A stretch of DNA of 64,000 bases from Caecitellus pseudoparvulus (taxonomy: Eukaryota > Bigyra: Bicosoecida): contig CBFFRQ010000020.1 in the NCBI GenBank assembly GCA_965644315.1, positions 186,001 to 250,000 on the forward strand. Reading direction: 5' to 3'. Below: more notes on the stretch, generated by a model. The model had not been told where the DNA came from. It saw nothing but the letters and a program-made list of their open reading frames with translations, and searched no databases. The stretch itself is not shown here. Numbering within the stretch: position 1 is the first letter of the stretch.

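Noticed and set aside
53680-62847. Pro-rich plus-strand frames at 55234-56172, 56260-57489, 60592-61530 and 61618-62847
   Set aside because: They are antisense to the duplicated Gly/Ser-rich blocks; Pro-rich sequence is what Gly-rich coding DNA gives on the other strand. They recur at the 5,358 bp offset only because the DNA is duplicated.

Overview
The whole 64 kb window appears to be one protein-coding gene on the minus strand, open at both window edges. The minus frame is open from position 64000 to 32261, then in a second frame to about 12603, then in a third frame to position 2. Each frame change is caused by exactly two extra bases inside an otherwise near-perfect repeat copy. If these are sequence errors, the window holds about 21,330 contiguous codons of one protein with neither start nor end in view. 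I see no other gene, RNA gene, promoter or terminator, and no intron is needed.

Layout in coding order (high to low coordinates): (1) 64000-62854, Gly/Ser-rich beta-repeat sequence with a non-repetitive, probably helical island at 63752-63471. (2) 62853-51747, a large tandem duplication with a period of about 5.3 kb. Each half is a long Gly/Ser-rich repeat segment, a linker that differs completely between the halves, and a 100-residue Peptidase_S74 / intramolecular chaperone domain (58418-58119 and 53147-52848) with the Ser-Lys dyad intact. (3) 51746-44253, diverged SG-type repeats with more A+T than the rest. (4) 44252-3450, a 40.8 kb array of 93 near-identical units of 369 or 459 bp, interrupted by two islands of diverged repeat. 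(5) 3449-1, diverged repeats ending in a non-repetitive stretch that resembles the sequence just before the S74 domains, so a third S74 domain probably begins just beyond position 1.

The protein is dominated by Gly, Ser, Thr, Ala and Val in a rhythm of about 15 residues, of the type SG-x-V-x-L-x-S/T-G. This suits a very long beta-solenoid or trimeric beta-fibre. S74 domains are known from phage tail spikes and animal MYRF as trimerising chaperones that cut themselves off at a Ser-Lys dyad. Here they are internal, so the product may be a self-processing polyprotein of fibres.

The organism is uncertain. My unverified recollection is that SG-repeat proteins with S74 domains are common in eukaryotic microalgae and related protists (stramenopiles, haptophytes, cryptophytes), and the high GC content and lack of other genes fit such a nuclear genome. 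A bacterial giant gene is not excluded.
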